From assembly GCF_000378085.1 (NCBI RefSeq), contig NZ_KB899219.1, forward strand, positions 57,810 to 121,809: a stretch of DNA of 64,000 nucleotides, written 5' to 3'. The notes under the pieces were generated by a model. That model searched no databases and had not been told where the DNA came from. It was given only the letters and a program-made list of their open reading frames with translations. The position numbers and the translations under genes were made by a program. Positions 8,578-17,567 of this stretch are shown one piece after another. This DNA is from Hoylesella loescheii DSM 19665 = JCM 12249 = ATCC 15930 (GTDB taxonomy: Bacteria; Bacteroidota; Bacteroidia; Bacteroidales; Bacteroidaceae). The first letter of the stretch is position 1. Each line of letters opens with the position of its first letter.

Positions 8578-9171
8578 CTACTTTTTCTTGCGTTTTTTCT
8601 CGGGTTCTTTTGCGGGCAATTTCTCGAACTTAAACGTGTCTAGGTCGAGCTGTATCTTGCCGTTGGTGAACGCAGCAAGGTCGGATGCCACGCGTTCGTT
8701 ATCTGCAGCACCGTGTCCCCATTGTGCCAGCGAACGCTTCATTTGGTTGGCGGTGAGCCTAACCAGTGCATCGCGTTCTTCGCCATCAGGCATTTCTTTC
8801 AGCCTTTCGAATGTTTCGAAGAGCAGTTTGCCATAATGTCGCACGGGGATGCGCGACGAAGTGTAACCCACATGTTGGGGTTTTGTGGCAGAACGTGTTG
8901 CCTCCGACACGTCGAACGGATAGTCGATGTCGAGCTTGAAGTTGCTCATGATGGCCAAATGATCCCATAGCTTGTGCTCAAGGTCTATGGCATCGTAGCC
9001 TTGGGGAAAGAGAATACTCATCGTTGCGATGATAGATTCGGCGCACGCTTGTCGTTCTTCCTTGGTGGGAAGCATGACAGCGTGGTTAACCATCTTCTGT
9101 ATTTCACGACCATATTCGGGAAGTATCAGTCGCTCGCGTTGTGTATTATAGTCCAATCCTTCTATGTTCAT
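8578..9171 (-). CDS. DUF4290 family protein
   Basis: This 197-residue cytoplasmic protein opens MNIEGLDYNTQRERLILPEYGR, close to the DUF4290 opening I recall from Bacteroidetes. Its function is unknown. The C-terminus is a run of lysines and arginines (KKRKKK) that may bind nucleic acid. An in-frame ATG at 9201 is a possible start. A longer frame reaching back into tsaB is not credible, because those residues are low-complexity and overlap another gene. Position between tsaB and murA, with a 2-bp gap to murA, indicates an operon member. Confidence 0.85.
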   Translation of the reverse strand: MNIEGLDYNTQRERLILPEYGREIQKMVNHAVMLPTKEERQACAESIIATMSILFPQGYDAIDLEHKLWDHLAIMSNFKLDIDYPFDVSEATRSATKPQHVGYTSSRIPVRHYGKLLFETFERLKEMPDGEERDALVRLTANQMKRSLAQWGHGAADNERVASDLAAFTNGKIQLDLDTFKFEKLPAKEPEKKRKKK

Positions 9172-9239
9172 TATCTTAGTGGTGGATGTTCGGTTGTTCA
9201 TTCTTATTGCGTTATTCGGCATTTGGCGTGCCGTTGAAT

Positions 9240-9932
9240 TTAGAGTAGCGGTTTGGCAGCCTTTGCCACGAAGTCTTTTAGATAGAACGGCACAAAGTAT
9301 GCCACATCTTCGAAGCGTTCTTCGGCCATGGCTTTCTCTGCCAATGGTGTCATGTTCTTGGCCAGTGGCTCCACGTTGTCGATGAAGTGGGCGTTGGGGT
9401 GAACGATTTCCGTCTTGCATTTGCTGGCTCCGTTGCCGAAGAAATACACGGGGTGCTCGTCCAGAAAAGCCTTGTAGGTGTCGGCTTCCACAATGTCGGC
9501 TCCCACAGGCCTTACCTCTTTCAGTGCCCTAGTATAGAGAGCGGCGTACACTTCCATGCGTCGGGCGTCGAGCATGGGGCAAAGCAGGACCTCATCAGCC
9601 GTTATTTGTTCGCGCAAAAGTAGTGGAACGCACAGCAATTGCAGTGTAGGCACGGCCAAGAGCTTAGCGTTGCGAGCGTAGCACACACCTTTGGCCATCG
9701 AAACGCCAATCCGCAAGCCCGTATAAGAGCCTGGACCGCAGCTCACCGCTACTGCATCGAGTGGCAAAGCGTGGCTGTCGGCAAACGAAAGAGCCTCGTC
9801 TACGAACGTACCTAGCTTCACCGCGTGGTTCGGACCATCATGATCTTCGGCGTTAAAAATGCATTCGCCGTCGTTGCTAATGGCCACCGAGCATACCGCG
9901 GTGCTTGTTTCAATATTTAATATGCATGACAT
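9240..9932 (-). CDS. tsaB: tRNA threonylcarbamoyladenosine biosynthesis protein TsaB
   Basis: A 230-residue actin-like ATPase-fold protein. It starts MSCILNIETSTAVCSVAIS and contains the hallmark GPGSYTGLRIG near residue 75. TsaB partners TsaD and TsaE in making t6A37 on ANN-reading tRNAs. The ATG at 9932 was chosen because the N-terminal strand begins there; an upstream ATG at 9965 would place the start at the promoter itself. It is the first gene of the minus-strand cluster and is transcribed from the -7 box at 9963-9970. Confidence 0.95.
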   Translation of the reverse strand: MSCILNIETSTAVCSVAISNDGECIFNAEDHDGPNHAVKLGTFVDEALSFADSHALPLDAVAVSCGPGSYTGLRIGVSMAKGVCYARNAKLLAVPTLQLLCVPLLLREQITADEVLLCPMLDARRMEVYAALYTRALKEVRPVGADIVEADTYKAFLDEHPVYFFGNGASKCKTEIVHPNAHFIDNVEPLAKNMTPLAEKAMAEERFEDVAYFVPFYLKDFVAKAAKPLL

Positions 9933-9962
9933 AATCCTATTCAGTATTCTTATATTAAACTG

Positions 9963-9970
9963 CAAAATTA
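9963..9970 (-). promoter_or_regulatory. Promoter -7 box for tsaB cluster (TAATTTTG)
   Basis: The reverse strand reads TAATTTTG, matching the Bacteroidetes -7 consensus TAnnTTTG. It is about 30 bp upstream of the tsaB ATG. It lies only 22 bp from the oppositely oriented yicC box. Confidence 0.65.
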
Positions 9971-9992
9971 CGCTTTTTCCGTTTAAAATGTG

Positions 9993-10000
9993 TACATTTG
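9993..10000 (+). promoter_or_regulatory. Promoter -7 box for yicC (TACATTTG)
   Basis: TACATTTG matches TAnnTTTG and is 21 bp before the yicC ATG, giving a very short leader. The two divergent boxes are so close that polymerases on tsaB and yicC should exclude each other. Confidence 0.65.
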
Positions 10001-10021
10001 CAGAAAATTAACGCGCAAACT

Positions 10022-10897
10022 ATGATACAATCCATGACAGGTTACGGCAAGGCTGTTGTGACCTTTAACGACAAGAAAATAAACGTAGAGATTAGATCGC
10101 TTAACAGCAAGACGCTGGACCTTTCTACACGCATCGCTCCACTGTATCGTGAGAAGGAGATTGAGATGCGACAGATGGTGGCAAAAGCACTTACTAGGGG
10201 CAAGGTTGATTTCTCTATATGGGTGGATAAGGATGCGGCTGTGGACGCTACGCCCATTAACGGTGCACTGGTAGAGAACTATTACCGCCAAATTAAGGAG
10301 TTATCAGCCAAGGCGGGCATTCCCGAGCCACTGGATTGGTATGCTACGCTGCTCAAAATGCCTGATGTTACCACGCGCACCGAGGTGGAAACGCTAGACG
10401 AAGAAGAATGGAAGGCAGCGGCAGAAGCCATCGAACAGGCTCTGGAACATATCGTGGCCTTTCGCAAGCAAGAGGGTTTGGCCTTGCAAAAGAAGTTTGA
10501 AGAGAAACTGCAAAACATCGGTAAGCTGATGGCCGACATCGAACCGTACGAGAAGGCGAGAGTAGAGAAGATTAGAACACGTATTGTAGACGCGCTGAAA
10601 GATATACCCGAGGTGGACTATGACAAAAATCGACTGGAACAGGAACTGATATATTATATTGAGAAACTGGACATCAGCGAGGAAAAACAGCGGCTAGCCA
10701 ACCATTTGAAGTACTTCGCCAAGACGATGAGCGACGAGAACGAGCAAGGCAAGAAGTTGGGTTTCATCGCGCAAGAGATGGGTCGCGAGATTAACACAAC
10801 GGGTTCTAAGAGCAATCAAGCCGAGATGCAAAACATCGTGGTGATGATGAAAGATGAGTTGGAACAGATAAAAGAGCAGGTGTTGAACGTGTTGTAG
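10022..10897 (+). CDS. yicC: YicC family endoribonuclease
   Basis: A 291-residue protein opening MIQSMTGYGKAV, the YicC N-terminal signature. The C-terminal DUF1732 part has the acidic and basic helices ending GREINTTGSKSNQAEMQ, where E and H/N residues of the family cluster. E. coli YicC is an endoribonuclease acting on RNA including sRNA RyhB. The start at 10022 is preferred over 9998 because family members begin at this motif. It is followed by gmk after 200 bp of word repeats, as in many Bacteroidales. Confidence 0.93.
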   Translation: MIQSMTGYGKAVVTFNDKKINVEIRSLNSKTLDLSTRIAPLYREKEIEMRQMVAKALTRGKVDFSIWVDKDAAVDATPINGALVENYYRQIKELSAKAGIPEPLDWYATLLKMPDVTTRTEVETLDEEEWKAAAEAIEQALEHIVAFRKQEGLALQKKFEEKLQNIGKLMADIEPYEKARVEKIRTRIVDALKDIPEVDYDKNRLEQELIYYIEKLDISEEKQRLANHLKYFAKTMSDENEQGKKLGFIAQEMGREINTTGSKSNQAEMQNIVVMMKDELEQIKEQVLNVL

Positions 10898-11092
10898 GTT
10901 TATAAGTTTTTGAGTCGGTGAGGTTTTGAGTTTGTGAGTTATTAATCTTACGAATGATAAACTTGGCCACAAAATAAGGCCAAAAAACTCAGAATCTCAC
11001 CCATTCATAAACTCAAAAGCTCAAATAAACTCGTCCCTTCAAAGCCTCAAGAACTCAGAAACTCACCCTCTCTAAAACTCAAATAAACGCAA
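10898..11092. repeat. Foldback of GAGT/ACTC word arrays
   Basis: The left part (10905-10945) repeats TTTTGAGT and GTGAGT words. The right part (10988-11088) repeats AACTCA and CTCAAAA words about every 8-12 bp, so the two halves can pair. It fills the whole yicC-gmk gap and contains no gene. Confidence 0.65.
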
Positions 11093-11097
11093 AGATT

Positions 11098-11721
11098 ATG
11101 GATAATAACCAGCATATCGACCCAAACGGGCAGTCTTCGACACCACACAAAGGCGCTTTGGTGATATTCTCCGCACCGTCGGGGTCGGGTAAAAGCACCA
11201 TTATCAACTGGCTGATGCAAAAACATCCCGAACTACGGCTGGCCTTTTCAATATCGTGTACCAGTAGGGCACCTCGCGGGACAGAGCAACATGGCGTGGA
11301 ATACTTCTTCCTTTCGCCCGAAGAATTTAGGCAACGCATTGCCCAGAACGAGTTTTTGGAATACGAAGAAGTGTATAAGGACCGCTTCTATGGTACGCTC
11401 AAAGAGCAGGTTCAGCGCCAATTGGATGCCGGACAGAACGTCGTTTTCGACGTAGATGTTAAGGGTGGGTGCAACATTAAGCAGTTTTATGGCGACAAGG
11501 CATTGAGCATTTTCATCCAACCGCCATCTATTGAGGCATTGCGCGAACGACTTGAAGGTCGTGCAACCGATGCTCCCGAGGTGATAAACGACCGTATTGC
11601 GCGAGCCGAATACGAACTGTCGTTTGCCCCGCAATTCGATAAGGTTGTCGTAAACGGCGACTTAGAGGAGGCCAAGCGTCAGATCCTCGAAGCCATTAAC
11701 GCTTTTCTTGCGCGGTCATGA
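11098..11721 (+). CDS. gmk: Guanylate kinase
   Basis: This 207-residue P-loop kinase phosphorylates GMP to GDP. The Walker A APSGSGKST is at residues 26-34. The GMP-binding residues appear in SCTSRAPRGTEQHGVEYFF, and the LID-type arginines follow later. About 17 hydrophilic residues precede the core strand. The stop codon overlaps the start of nadD in ATGA, so translation is coupled. Confidence 0.96.
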   Translation: MDNNQHIDPNGQSSTPHKGALVIFSAPSGSGKSTIINWLMQKHPELRLAFSISCTSRAPRGTEQHGVEYFFLSPEEFRQRIAQNEFLEYEEVYKDRFYGTLKEQVQRQLDAGQNVVFDVDVKGGCNIKQFYGDKALSIFIQPPSIEALRERLEGRATDAPEVINDRIARAEYELSFAPQFDKVVVNGDLEEAKRQILEAINAFLARS

Positions 11722-12305
11722 TACGCACAGGCTTCTACGGCGGCTCGTTCAACCCCATCCATAATGGGCATTTAGCCTTGGCTCGGCAGTTCTTAAACGA
11801 TATGGAACTAGACGAAGTATGGTTTGTTGTGTCGCCCCAAAATCCCTTTAAGCGTAACGCCCGCGACTTGATGGCTGATAAGGCGCGGTTCGAGATAGTG
11901 CGTGCGGCCACGGCCAACGAGCCCCGTTTCTGTGCCACCGACTACGAATTGCATCTGCCAACACCGTCGTACACCTGGCAAACGCTGCAAGCTTTGGCCC
12001 ACGACGAGCCACAACGTTCCTTCGTTCTCCTTATTGGGGCCGACAATTGGGTGTCGTTTCCCAAGTGGGATCACTACGAAAACATACTCGAACAATACGA
12101 CATCGCGATATTTCCACGCCGTGGATATGATGTAAACCCTAACACCTTGCCTCCCAATGTCACTCTGCTCAACACCCCCTTATACGATATTTCGAGCACC
12201 GACATCCGCCATCGCATTGCCGAAGGTTTGCCTATCGACCATCTTGTACCACCCGCTGTAAAGCAAATGGTGATGGAGGCGTATGGAAATGATAGGGGAG
12301 TGTAG
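11718..12305 (+). CDS. nadD: Nicotinate-nucleotide adenylyltransferase
   Basis: A 195-residue cytidylyltransferase-fold enzyme that adenylates nicotinate mononucleotide in NAD synthesis. The nucleotide-binding motif GGSFNPIHNGH is near residues 8-18 and the second motif ISSTDIR is near residue 157. It overlaps gmk by 4 bp (ATGA). The length and motifs match typical Bacteroidetes NadD. Confidence 0.96.
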   Translation: MIRTGFYGGSFNPIHNGHLALARQFLNDMELDEVWFVVSPQNPFKRNARDLMADKARFEIVRAATANEPRFCATDYELHLPTPSYTWQTLQALAHDEPQRSFVLLIGADNWVSFPKWDHYENILEQYDIAIFPRRGYDVNPNTLPPNVTLLNTPLYDISSTDIRHRIAEGLPIDHLVPPAVKQMVMEAYGNDRGV

Positions 12306-12408
12306 GGGAGAAGAGTGCCTATTGAAGCATGAGGGGGCATCTGAATACAATGTGGTTGAGTGTTGGTAATCTCACGGGGTAGCTGCTTTCACCATCCCTT
12401 ATTAACGC

Positions 12409-12443
12409 AAAAAATCTCGCTTTCGAAGTCGAAAGCGAGATTT
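12409..12443 (-). terminator. Terminator of tRNA-Val
   Basis: On the minus strand AAATCTCGCTTTCGA pairs with TCGAAAGCGAGATTT across a tiny loop, followed by a run of T. It lies about 10 bp after the tRNA 3' end. Confidence 0.85.
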
Positions 12444-12452
12444 GTTTTTGTG

Positions 12453-12527
12453 TGGGCGCTGACGGATTCGAACCGCCGACCCTCTGCTTGTAAGGCAGAT
12501 GCTCTAAACCAGCTGAGCTAAGCGCCC
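12453..12527 (-). tRNA. tRNA-Val (anticodon TAC)
   Basis: The minus strand folds as a cloverleaf. Acceptor GGGCGCT pairs with AGCGCCC, and the D-arm contains AGCTCAGCTGG. The anticodon arm is CTGCC-TTACAA-GGCAG, and the T-arm contains GGTTCGAATCC. The anticodon is TAC (valine). The 3' CCA is not encoded. A TAnnTTTG promoter and a strong terminator flank it, so it is a single-gene unit. Confidence 0.96.
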
Positions 12528-12555
12528 CAATACTTTTGTGTTTCCAAAAGCGATG

Positions 12556-12563
12556 CAAAGGTA
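12556..12563 (-). promoter_or_regulatory. Promoter -7 box for tRNA-Val (TACCTTTG)
   Basis: The reverse strand reads TACCTTTG, 29 bp upstream of the tRNA 5' end. Confidence 0.65.
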
Positions 12564-12699
12564 AGGAGATTTCGCCATACCGCCAAACAAAATGCGAAAA
12601 AAATGTTTTGAACCCCCGATTTTGTGGTGAATGCGCCTAATTTTAGTGTAGGAAGTAAAATAAAGTGGTAAAGGTGGCTTGTGGGAGTTGGTTTTTTAT

Positions 12700-12707
12700 T
12701 ACATTTG
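12700..12707 (+). promoter_or_regulatory. Promoter -7 box for the lipoprotein gene (TACATTTG)
   Basis: TACATTTG lies 28 bp before the chosen ATG at 12736. It also argues against an earlier start at 12679, which would precede the transcript. Confidence 0.65.
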
Positions 12708-12735
12708 TAGCACTAACCCAAATAGGAATGTGAAA

Positions 12736-13701
12736 ATGAAAAAGTTGTTTTATACATTTTTCCTGATGCCTTCTATGTTCATATTGGCATGCACAGGAAA
12801 CAAAAAAGTCGATGCAAACAGTATCGGTAACGATTCGGTTGTTGCTAAAACGGACAGCGTACAGCTGTATGTTGAGGAAGAAGACAAAACCGACTACTCA
12901 AAATTCATCGAAAAACCTACGCGTGTAGACACCTCTTGGGGTGATTGGGAGATACATGCACGCCAATTCTACGACGGCAAAAAGTTTGTCTACGACAAGG
13001 TCATATACGCCGATTATGCAGTGAAGATAAATATATTTAAGGGTGGTAAGCCTGTGTTTAAGAACTACAAGGTAGACTCCAAATTGCTTATGGGCTCTGG
13101 TTGCATGAAGGGCTTTACTCTTGGCCTATACGAAGAGTTCGATATTACCCCCACGTCGGTGTACGTTGGCTTTAGCTATTGTGAGCCAGAGACCGACAAT
13201 TGCGCCATCTTTACTTTGGCATTGAGTGCCGATGGCACTGTGCGCAAGTACGAAATAGACATCGCCTCGGCTGAAGGAGATATGGATGTCTATGTCCCTG
13301 ACATCTATCGGTTTTACGCCATGTACGTAAACGAGTTGAGTCAGGCCAAACCCAGTGCGGCTGGCATACGGCAAGTGCTAAACAAATATTGTACAAAGGC
13401 TTTTGCCAAACAGTTGCAAAACGAGACGCTAAAGAAGAACTTGCTGTTGGGTTCGGCACAGTTTGATTATCGTTGGCTACGTTCTTTGGAAGTGCACAAT
13501 ATGGACACGGCCACGTGCACGTGTATCGTGAACTACAAACGAGCGGATGGAAAGGTGGTTTACAAGCGCATTCACCTGCAACTTAAGCGTGGGTCTGAAT
13601 ACGAGTATCTTATTAGTGGTGTGTCGGATGCCGATGCAGACGATTTGGATAAAAAGTCTCAGGACGGCGATGAAGATGTTGAGTCGAGCCCAACCGAATA
13701 G
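12736..13701 (+). CDS. Putative lipoprotein, unknown function
   Basis: A 321-residue secreted protein. The N-terminus MKKLFYTFFLMPSMFILACTG has a lysine start, a hydrophobic core and a lipobox ending at Cys19, so it should be lipid-anchored. The middle is rich in beta-strand and aromatic residues. A later helical segment (IRQVLNKYCTKAFAKQL) recalls DUF3828-type lipoproteins, but only weakly. The tail is very acidic (DADADDLDKKSQDGDEDVE). It is monocistronic, after a promoter box and before a convergent gene. The role is unknown. Confidence 0.85.
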   Translation: MKKLFYTFFLMPSMFILACTGNKKVDANSIGNDSVVAKTDSVQLYVEEEDKTDYSKFIEKPTRVDTSWGDWEIHARQFYDGKKFVYDKVIYADYAVKINIFKGGKPVFKNYKVDSKLLMGSGCMKGFTLGLYEEFDITPTSVYVGFSYCEPETDNCAIFTLALSADGTVRKYEIDIASAEGDMDVYVPDIYRFYAMYVNELSQAKPSAAGIRQVLNKYCTKAFAKQLQNETLKKNLLLGSAQFDYRWLRSLEVHNMDTATCTCIVNYKRADGKVVYKRIHLQLKRGSEYEYLISGVSDADADDLDKKSQDGDEDVESSPTE

Positions 13702-13765
13702 TATGGGTGAAGGGCTTGGCATGTCGTTCGATGCGAAAACAAGGGAAGATGGCGCAAGAAAACTA

Positions 13766-13888
13766 CGCGAGTTCGGGATAAGAGAAATTTGTTATGCCTT
13801 CTGTCTCGTAACGCTAGTTGGCGAGATAGCCATTTCTTTACCTCTCCAATCTTATTCAGAGGGTATGGTTTCTTATTCCCGAACTTGC
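13766..13888. repeat. Long-range imperfect inverted repeat
   Basis: CGAGTTCGGGATAAGAGAAA at about 13768-13787 is nearly mirrored by TTTCTTATTCCCGAACTTG ending at about 13887. It stands between the convergent ends of the lipoprotein and PAP2 genes and could serve as a foldback terminator. Confidence 0.55.
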
Positions 13889-13976
13889 CAATTAACCATT
13901 CTGCCGTTCGCATTTTCATCGTTCTGATAATGCGCTTGCTAAGCCCTGATGATGCATGATTACATTAATCGCCGTG

Positions 13977-14086
13977 TTATATCTGTTTTGGACGGCTGTT
14001 CCATATCATCTGGACGACTGTTCCAGATGATATGGAACGTCATTCCAGATGAGATGGAACAGGGGTACATCTTAGCTGTAAGAAAA
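13977..14086. repeat. 22-bp inverted-pentamer array, locus 2
   Basis: TTCCA half-sites start at 13999, 14021 and 14043, with in-phase variants TTATA at 13977 and GTACA at 14065. The partner half-sites are TGGA and TGGAA. It lies between two convergent genes. Outer flanks resemble the dispersed element in reverse orientation. Confidence 0.9.
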
Positions 14087-14264
14087 TGTTTTGTGATAAA
14101 ATGCTGTTTAAGGGCTTATTTGGCGTGTCTCAAGAGGTGATTGTTCGCAGGTGTTTTTCTTAAAGGGCAGCGAGCGATAAACGCAATCTTGTTTTGCCAT
14201 TCATTATTAATACGCGTACATACGCACGCGAGTGAGGCAACGTTTAAACGGTTTTTCATTTGTG

Positions 14265-15920
14265 TTAGAACGAAATACAGAATGCCGTTCCTGCGCATAA
14301 CTGCATCATCTTCTTCTTAATGCGTTCGCTAACCACCTCGTTGGGCAGGTTCTTTGCATCGGGAAACTCTTGTCGTTTCCACTCCGAGGGGTTTAATGTG
14401 GCTGTAAACGTATTGAACGAGTAGTTGAAATCCATGAATGCTCGCCAGCAATAGGCCTGCTTATAGGCCACGGTGAGCGAGAGACCAGTGCCCAAACGTA
14501 GTGCTCGATTGCCCTTTATGGTTAGGAAATCCCAGCTGGTTGTGTATGGTTCATGGGTGTCGGTGAAGCTTTCGGGCGTTCCGCTCTTCACCGTTCCTGT
14601 CTTCGTCGCCTTCACCGCGATGCTCTTGATGCTGTTGCGGCCCACGGTTAGCTTTCCACCCAGGGCTATACTACCCGAGAAAGGCAATGAAAGATAAATG
14701 CCAGTAGAGGAACAAAGCTCGTTCAACCCAGTGCGCAGGAAGTTAAATTCCACGTTAGCGGGGAGGTTTGCAGTGGGGGAGGGGTGTCTAAATGGTCTGT
14801 CGAGACGTTTAACGTGATGCCCAATCAGTCGCCAGTCGGTACCGATGCCGATGTAGGGGTTAAAGAAATAGGCAGCCTCGATACCCACCATGGCTCCCGT
14901 TCCAAACTGCATGAGAAACGGAAGATCGCCTAATGTGGGCTTGAAGCTTTGCGGCATGCGAATCCTTTGTTGTCCTAAAACTCCACCCATACGTATAGAG
15001 AAGAACGAAGGACGGTTACGCAGGTCCACTACATCATGTTTGTCGGGTACAATTAGTCCCTTTTTCTTGAACAATAGGTCGCTCAGGGCGTAGCCCATTT
15101 CGGTAGACATGATGCCGATGCCTGCTCCACAGAACACGTCGCTCATCCAATGGCGGTTGTTAAGCATGCGTATCACCCCCGTGGCGGTAGCCGCACCATA
15201 TCCCGCAAGGCTGTACCAAGGGCTAACGGTAAGGCCATACTCTTTGTGAAGGATGGTTGCAGCCACGAAGGCCGTTGCCGTATGGCCCGACGGGAACGAG
15301 TTTCGCGTGCTGTTGTCGGGGCGCATTTGGTTGGCCGTGTACTTGATGGTGTTTACGATTATAGCCATAATGGCGAACGACATGGCACTGCTAGCCAGGT
15401 AACGAACGGTTGAACTCTTGCCAGGAACACCCATAACCTTCATCCCCGTGGCAAGTGCGAAGGGGGCGAACTGCACATAATCGTCTACCGACGACTTGAA
15501 TTCGGGAACAAAATCTTTGTGCAAGTAATACACGCGATGGCGTTCGCCCTTGCCTAAGATGCCCGCAATGATGAGCGGAAGACCAACATAAGTGAGTCCT
15601 TTACCAAGTTTTAGGTTGTTGGTACAATGTTGGGCGGTGTCGTTCAATGAGGTCGTGTTTAGCGTATCAGGCAAAGTGCCCGACGAAAGGGTTGAATCTG
15701 CCGTTTCGTTGCTTATGCTTGTGGTATCTGTGGGCACGTCAACACACTCGGTATCACTGTCTTTGGCCGCGAAGCCAGAGGCAAACGATAACAAGAACAT
15801 AACCAAAACAAACAACCGGATATGGCAGCAGGAACGAGGCGAGAATGTTGCCATCTCGCTCTTGCTTGTTTGACCATGTTTGCTTTGGTGTCGAGTTGTA
15901 CTGTTCTTTAATATCATCAT
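14265..15920 (-). CDS. PAP2-family phosphatase fused to an outer-membrane-type beta-barrel
   Basis: A 551-residue exported protein. The acid phosphatase signature is complete: Lys193 with RP at 200-201, PSGH at 210-213, and Arg251/His257/Asp261 in RMLNNRHWMSD. Residues from about 300 to the end alternate in the manner of a beta-barrel and finish with Phe. The hydrophobic signal lies at residues 34-52, so the ATG at residue 23 (15854) may be the real start. It probably dephosphorylates a lipid or undecaprenyl pyrophosphate-like substrate. The barrel could hold it in the outer membrane, which is unusual for PAP2 enzymes and is inferred. Confidence 0.8.
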   Translation of the reverse strand: MMILKNSTTRHQSKHGQTSKSEMATFSPRSCCHIRLFVLVMFLLSFASGFAAKDSDTECVDVPTDTTSISNETADSTLSSGTLPDTLNTTSLNDTAQHCTNNLKLGKGLTYVGLPLIIAGILGKGERHRVYYLHKDFVPEFKSSVDDYVQFAPFALATGMKVMGVPGKSSTVRYLASSAMSFAIMAIIVNTIKYTANQMRPDNSTRNSFPSGHTATAFVAATILHKEYGLTVSPWYSLAGYGAATATGVIRMLNNRHWMSDVFCGAGIGIMSTEMGYALSDLLFKKKGLIVPDKHDVVDLRNRPSFFSIRMGGVLGQQRIRMPQSFKPTLGDLPFLMQFGTGAMVGIEAAYFFNPYIGIGTDWRLIGHHVKRLDRPFRHPSPTANLPANVEFNFLRTGLNELCSSTGIYLSLPFSGSIALGGKLTVGRNSIKSIAVKATKTGTVKSGTPESFTDTHEPYTTSWDFLTIKGNRALRLGTGLSLTVAYKQAYCWRAFMDFNYSFNTFTATLNPSEWKRQEFPDAKNLPNEVVSERIKKKMMQLCAGTAFCISF

Positions 15921-15966
15921 GGCGTCGTTGTTGATAGTAGGAACGACTTTTCCTGTTGGTTTGGCG

Positions 15967-15974
15967 CAAAGATA
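15967..15974 (-). promoter_or_regulatory. Promoter -7 box for the PAP2 gene (TATCTTTG)
   Basis: The reverse strand reads TATCTTTG, 47 bp before the first possible ATG at 15920. Confidence 0.6.
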
Positions 15975-16136
15975 GCAAAAAATACATTTTCGGCAAAGCC
16001 TTTGTGGTAAAATAATTGTTGATTTTATGCGTTATGATGATAGACAGATGGCCATAAAGGAACAAAATTATGCCAAAAAAGTTCACGATAAGACACATTT
16101 TAATATATAAAAGGCGAAAGTGTCAATTTATTGTGG

Positions 16137-16144
16137 TAAATTTG
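16137..16144 (+). promoter_or_regulatory. Promoter -7 box for purB (TAAATTTG)
   Basis: TAAATTTG is 26 bp before the purB ATG and fits TAnnTTTG. Confidence 0.65.
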
Positions 16145-16169
16145 CAATCCAATTAGTACTAAAAGTAAT

Positions 16170-17516
16170 ATGAGTCTTGACAAGCTTACAGCCGTTTCGC
16201 CAATAGATGGCCGTTACCGCGATAAAACCGAACCGTTAGCCAGATACTTTTCTGAATACGCCCTTATTCGTTATCGCGTGAGGGTAGAAATAGAATATTT
16301 TATTGCCCTTTGCGAGCTACCATTGCCACAGTTGGCAGGTGTGGGTAGCGAGCGTTTCGATCAGCTTCGCAATATTTATCGATCGTTTGATGAGGCTAAG
16401 GCGCAGCGCGTGAAAGACATCGAGAAGGTTACGAACCACGATGTAAAGGCCGTGGAATATTTCATTAAGGAAGAATTCGACGCTATTGGCGGATTGGACG
16501 CTTATAAGGAGTTTGTGCATTTCGGGCTAACTTCGCAAGACATCAATAATACCAGTGTGCCACTTTCCTTCAAAGAGGCTTTGGAAGAATGTTACTATCC
16601 CTTGTTGGAAGAGCTTATCGCGCAGTTGCGAGCGTATGCCGACGAATGGAAAGATGTATCCATGCTCGCCAAAACACATGGCCAGCCCGCCTCACCAACA
16701 CGTTTGGGTAAAGAGATTGGCGTGTATGTGTATCGTTTGGAAGAGCAGTTGGCACAACTTAGGGCCTGCAAAATGTCGGCTAAGTTTGGTGGAGCCACAG
16801 GCAACTACAATGCCCACCACGTGGCTTACCCAGAGATAGACTGGCGCGAGTTTGGTAATCGCTTCGTAAGCGAGAAGCTGGGTTTGGTGCGCGAACAGCT
16901 AACCACGCAGATAAGCAACTACGACAACATGGGTGCAGCATTCGATGCCATGCGCAGAATTAATACAATCGTGCTCGATTTGGATCGCGACTTCTGGATG
17001 TACATATCTATGGACTACTTCAAACAGAAGATTAAGGCAGGCGAAGTGGGGTCGAGTGCTATGCCGCATAAGGTTAATCCCATCGACTTTGAGAACAGCG
17101 AGGGCAACCTAGGACTGGCAAACGCCGTGTTGCAGTTCTTGGCGCAGAAGTTACCCGTTAGTCGTTTGCAGCGCGATCTCACCGATTCTACCGTGCTACG
17201 CAACATTGGCGTTCCCATGGGACATGCGCTTATCGCCTTCCAAAGCACGCTTAAGGGCTTACGCAAGCTCATCCTTAACGAGGAAAAACTGGCCGAAGAC
17301 TTGGAGAATACTTGGGCGGTGGTGGCCGAAGCGATACAAACCATCTTGCGCAGAGAGGCCTATCCCAACCCATACGAGGCGTTGAAGGCACTGACACGCA
17401 CAAACGAGAAGATGACGGAGAAAACCATTCATGAGTTTGTGGCAGGGCTCGACGTGAGCGATAGCGTGAAGAGCGAGCTGCTGGCCATCAACCCATGGAA
17501 CTACACCGGAGTGTGA
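16170..17516 (+). CDS. purB: Adenylosuccinate lyase
   Basis: A 448-residue member of the fumarase/aspartase superfamily. It cleaves adenylosuccinate to AMP and SAICAR to AICAR in purine synthesis. The superfamily signature SSAMPHKVNPIDFE lies at about 293, and the conserved His in KTHGQPASPT is near residue 170. The opening LDKLTAVSPIDGRY is the classical PurB N-terminus. It is a single-gene unit with its own promoter. Confidence 0.97.
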   Translation: MSLDKLTAVSPIDGRYRDKTEPLARYFSEYALIRYRVRVEIEYFIALCELPLPQLAGVGSERFDQLRNIYRSFDEAKAQRVKDIEKVTNHDVKAVEYFIKEEFDAIGGLDAYKEFVHFGLTSQDINNTSVPLSFKEALEECYYPLLEELIAQLRAYADEWKDVSMLAKTHGQPASPTRLGKEIGVYVYRLEEQLAQLRACKMSAKFGGATGNYNAHHVAYPEIDWREFGNRFVSEKLGLVREQLTTQISNYDNMGAAFDAMRRINTIVLDLDRDFWMYISMDYFKQKIKAGEVGSSAMPHKVNPIDFENSEGNLGLANAVLQFLAQKLPVSRLQRDLTDSTVLRNIGVPMGHALIAFQSTLKGLRKLILNEEKLAEDLENTWAVVAEAIQTILRREAYPNPYEALKALTRTNEKMTEKTIHEFVAGLDVSDSVKSELLAINPWNYTGV

Positions 17517-17567
17517 ATGCCCCGATAAAACGATTTCTTTGAAAAATAACATATAACCTATTTATAA

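Noticed and set aside
9172..9420. N-terminal extension of the DUF4290 protein
   Set aside because: It overlaps tsaB on the same strand and is Arg/Gly/Gln-rich without conservation; the family start is at or near 9171.
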